Assembly (NCBI GenBank): GCA_049325415.1
Contig: JBMOLL010000144.1
Location: 62,001 to 126,000, forward strand
Length of the DNA stretch: 64,000 nt
Reading direction: 5' to 3'
Origin: JBMOLL01 sp049325415
Lineage (GTDB): Bacteria; Bacteroidota; Bacteroidia; Bacteroidales; GCA-2748055
Shown: positions 62,504 through 64,000 of the stretch, piece after piece
How positions within the stretch are numbered: position 1 is the stretch's first letter
Layout: each line of letters starts with the position of its first letter
Position numbers and translations under genes: made by a program
The notes under the pieces: model-generated
Databases searched by the model: none
The model's input: only the letters and a program-made list of their open reading frames with translations
What the model was told of the DNA's origin: nothing

Positions 62504-63307
62504 TTACTTTTCAAAGAAACGGAGTACTGTTTCATTGAACACAGCGGGGTATTGCTGACAGACACCGTGGTGGGCTCCGGGGAAAATGCACAATTCGGCC
62601 CCGGGGATCGACCGGAAGATCCTCAGCGTATGTTCGGCTTTAATCAGGTCATGATCGCCGGCCATGACCAGTACCGGGCAGGTGATCCGGCCCAGTTCTT
62701 CATCGGGGATCTGCGGCTGGTACAGCATCATCCGGTTGAGGGTCTTTTCCTTTGCGGAAGCAGTTTTGCTGTTCTCCACCAGGTCCTTCATATACAGCAG
62801 GTCGGCATAGGGCAGGGCCGATGAGTCGGGCACGGTATTGGCCCCGGAAACCGCCAGTTTTCTTACTTTTGAGGGGCAGTCAAGGGCCATGAGTATTCCA
62901 TCGATGCCCCCGTCGCTCCACCCGAGAACATAAACGGAATCCAGATCGAGGTAATCCAGCAGGGCACAGAAATCTTCGGCCATCATATCGTAGGACAGGG
63001 TGTCGGGAGAGCCACCGGATCTTCCCTGCAGCCGGCTGTCGACAGCAATCACCTGATAGTGTTTTTCAAAGAAGGGGATCTGGTAACGGAATGCTTCGAT
63101 GGATCCGCCGTTGCCATGGAGCAGCAGGAGAGGGGCGCCGGAGCCATAGGTCTCATAATACAACTCAATACCGTTCACAGGGGCATAATGGCTTGCCTCC
63201 GGATTGGATCCGTAAGGAATCCCTCCATCCTGTGCCGCTGCAGGCAAAACAAGGGATAGCAGCCCGCCCAGCAGGAATAGCAAATGGTTTACGTTCGTTT
63301 TTCTCAT
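62504..63307 (-). CDS. Alpha/beta hydrolase
   Basis: A 267-residue exported alpha/beta hydrolase. The signal peptide (about 1-25) ends LVLPAAAQ. PLLLLHGNGGSIEAFRYQIP gives the oxyanion loop, VIAVDSRLQGRSGGS follows, and the nucleophile Ser is in YVLGWSDGGIDGI near residue 132. The acid is probably the Asp in LVMAGDHDLI, and the catalytic His is in PGAHHGVCQQYP near 249. It is similar to esterase or haloperoxidase-like hydrolases; the substrate is unknown. It lies downstream of a PKD protein gene on the same strand. Confidence 0.9.
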   Translation of the reverse strand: MRKTNVNHLLFLLGGLLSLVLPAAAQDGGIPYGSNPEASHYAPVNGIELYYETYGSGAPLLLLHGNGGSIEAFRYQIPFFEKHYQVIAVDSRLQGRSGGSPDTLSYDMMAEDFCALLDYLDLDSVYVLGWSDGGIDGILMALDCPSKVRKLAVSGANTVPDSSALPYADLLYMKDLVENSKTASAKEKTLNRMMLYQPQIPDEELGRITCPVLVMAGDHDLIKAEHTLRIFRSIPGAELCIFPGAHHGVCQQYPAVFNETVLRFFEK

Positions 63308-63364
63308 CTTTTTATAACCTTTTTACCAGTACCTGCCGGATCTTAGCCGGTATTCAATCCCGGT

Positions 63365-64000
63365 CTATTGAATCAGCAGTCGTTCCGTTATCGTCCTTTC
63401 CTCCGTCACGAATTGAAGCAGATAAACTCCCGGTCTGAAACTGCTCACGTCGATCTGGTTCTGATTTTCTCCTTCATAGATCAAGGTTCCGTTCAGACTG
63501 CAGATCCTTATCCGGAATGGCTGATCCCCCTCGATATACAGGACCTCATCGGCCGGATTCGGATAAAATGAAAGGACCTTCACCGATGAATTGCCGACAC
63601 CTGCGGCTTTGGTAATGCTGATATAGCCGGTTTTGGTCATACTATTCGAACCTGCGGCATTGGAACAGGTCAGTTTGACCTGGAAGGTGCCTTCGTTTTC
63701 GTATACCACCACCGGGTTCTGTTCTGCTGAGCTGCCGGGTGTTCCGCCCTCAAAGATCCAGTTCCAGCCCGTTGGATTGTTGATGCTCAGGTCGATAAAG
63801 CGCACCTCGAGCGGGGCTTCACCGGATTTCAGATCGACCGTGAAACTGGCCACGGGGGCCAGGACAAGGTCCCGGGTTCCCGTTGCAAAATATACCGGCC
63901 AGATGGCATCCGGAATAAGCCCTGAAGGATTGCCGGAGGAGGTGATCTTATTTGCTGCCAGGCCCACCACGGCAACGATGTCGTCGCCCTGCGTGGTGTA
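63365..64000 (-). CDS. PKD-domain protein with type IX sorting tail, C-terminal part
   Basis: The frame runs on past base 64000, so the N-terminus lies outside the window; the GTG at 63970 is an internal valine codon. About 211 residues are visible. They start with unknown sequence around DDIVAVVGLAANKITSSG. A PKD domain (ASFTVDLKSGEAPLEVRFID, then GWNWIFEGGTPGS and KLTCSNAAGSN) precedes a C-terminal sorting signal, VLSFYPNPADEVLYIEG to FVTEERTITERLLIQ, of the Por_Secre_tail type. It is therefore a secreted, surface-attached type IX cargo. Which enzyme or adhesin it belongs to cannot be told from this part. Confidence 0.85.
   Translation of the reverse strand, partial: YTTQGDDIVAVVGLAANKITSSGNPSGLIPDAIWPVYFATGTRDLVLAPVASFTVDLKSGEAPLEVRFIDLSINNPTGWNWIFEGGTPGSSAEQNPVVVYENEGTFQVKLTCSNAAGSNSMTKTGYISITKAAGVGNSSVKVLSFYPNPADEVLYIEGDQPFRIRICSLNGTLIYEGENQNQIDVSSFRPGVYLLQFVTEERTITERLLIQ

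Overview
The window reads as a chromosomal segment of a Bacteroidota bacterium, probably Bacteroidales or a Marinilabiliales-type relative. The signs are type IX secretion genes (porV, porU, a porP/sprF-type gene, gldJ), a SusC/SusD pair behind an ECF sigma/FecR switch, proteins ending in type IX sorting tails, and several matches to the Bacteroidota -7 promoter word TAnnTTTG. Base composition is moderate to GC-rich, apart from one AT-rich gene island near 32.6-33.75 kb. I saw no tRNA, rRNA, CRISPR array, insertion sequence or prophage. The species assignment is inference.

Layout. 1-3.4 kb: the end of a beta-propeller protein, then a MerR / Nif3-like / zinc-ribbon coiled-coil gene set. 3.4-6.3 kb (minus): a tightly overlapped lemA - TPM - TPM - capA operon. 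6.5-8.5 kb: a DCC-family protein and a NarL-type two-component pair. 8.55-9.08 kb: non-coding, built from several short-period repeats and hairpins. 9.1-14.15 kb (minus): a five-gene heterodisulfide-reductase-like module (HdrC, HdrB, HdrA, small HdrC, membrane CCG protein). 14.3-16.3 kb: urocanate hydratase. 16.3-25.5 kb: thioredoxin, CoA-binding protein and ispF downstream of porV and porU, with porP and gldJ diverging from them. 25.6-31.2 kb: murF, pyrophosphatase, acyl-CoA ligase, glycosyltransferase, inositol-monophosphatase-like protein. 31.2-40.4 kb: housekeeping genes (mtaB, folC, nitroreductase, PhoH, SixA, NUDIX, pentapeptide protein, pirin) interrupted by an AT-rich TPR lipoprotein gene.

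40.6-51.1 kb (plus) is the most system-like region: ECF sigma factor, FecR anti-sigma, SusC with an STN signalling domain, SusD, a secreted LamG protein, and a secreted LamG / purple-acid-phosphatase-like enzyme. The last two share a paralogous LamG domain, and both end in type IX sorting tails. I read it as a transenvelope-regulated uptake locus, possibly for a phosphoester-containing ligand rather than a plain glycan, because no glycoside hydrolase is seen.

51.1-56.0 kb (minus): MFS transporter, Cache-type sensor kinase, M28 peptidase, STAS-like protein. 56.2-59.2 kb (minus): a selenium-type operon (yedF, cysteine desulfurase-like, DUF3343, selD) without selA or selB in view. Upstream of it is a small secreted protein made of six YESQAD-type repeats. 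59.8-64 kb: a putative outer-membrane protein, an amidase, an alpha/beta hydrolase, three consecutive inverted repeats, and the end of a PKD protein with a type IX sorting tail. Functional links follow from known families; nothing here was searched against a database.
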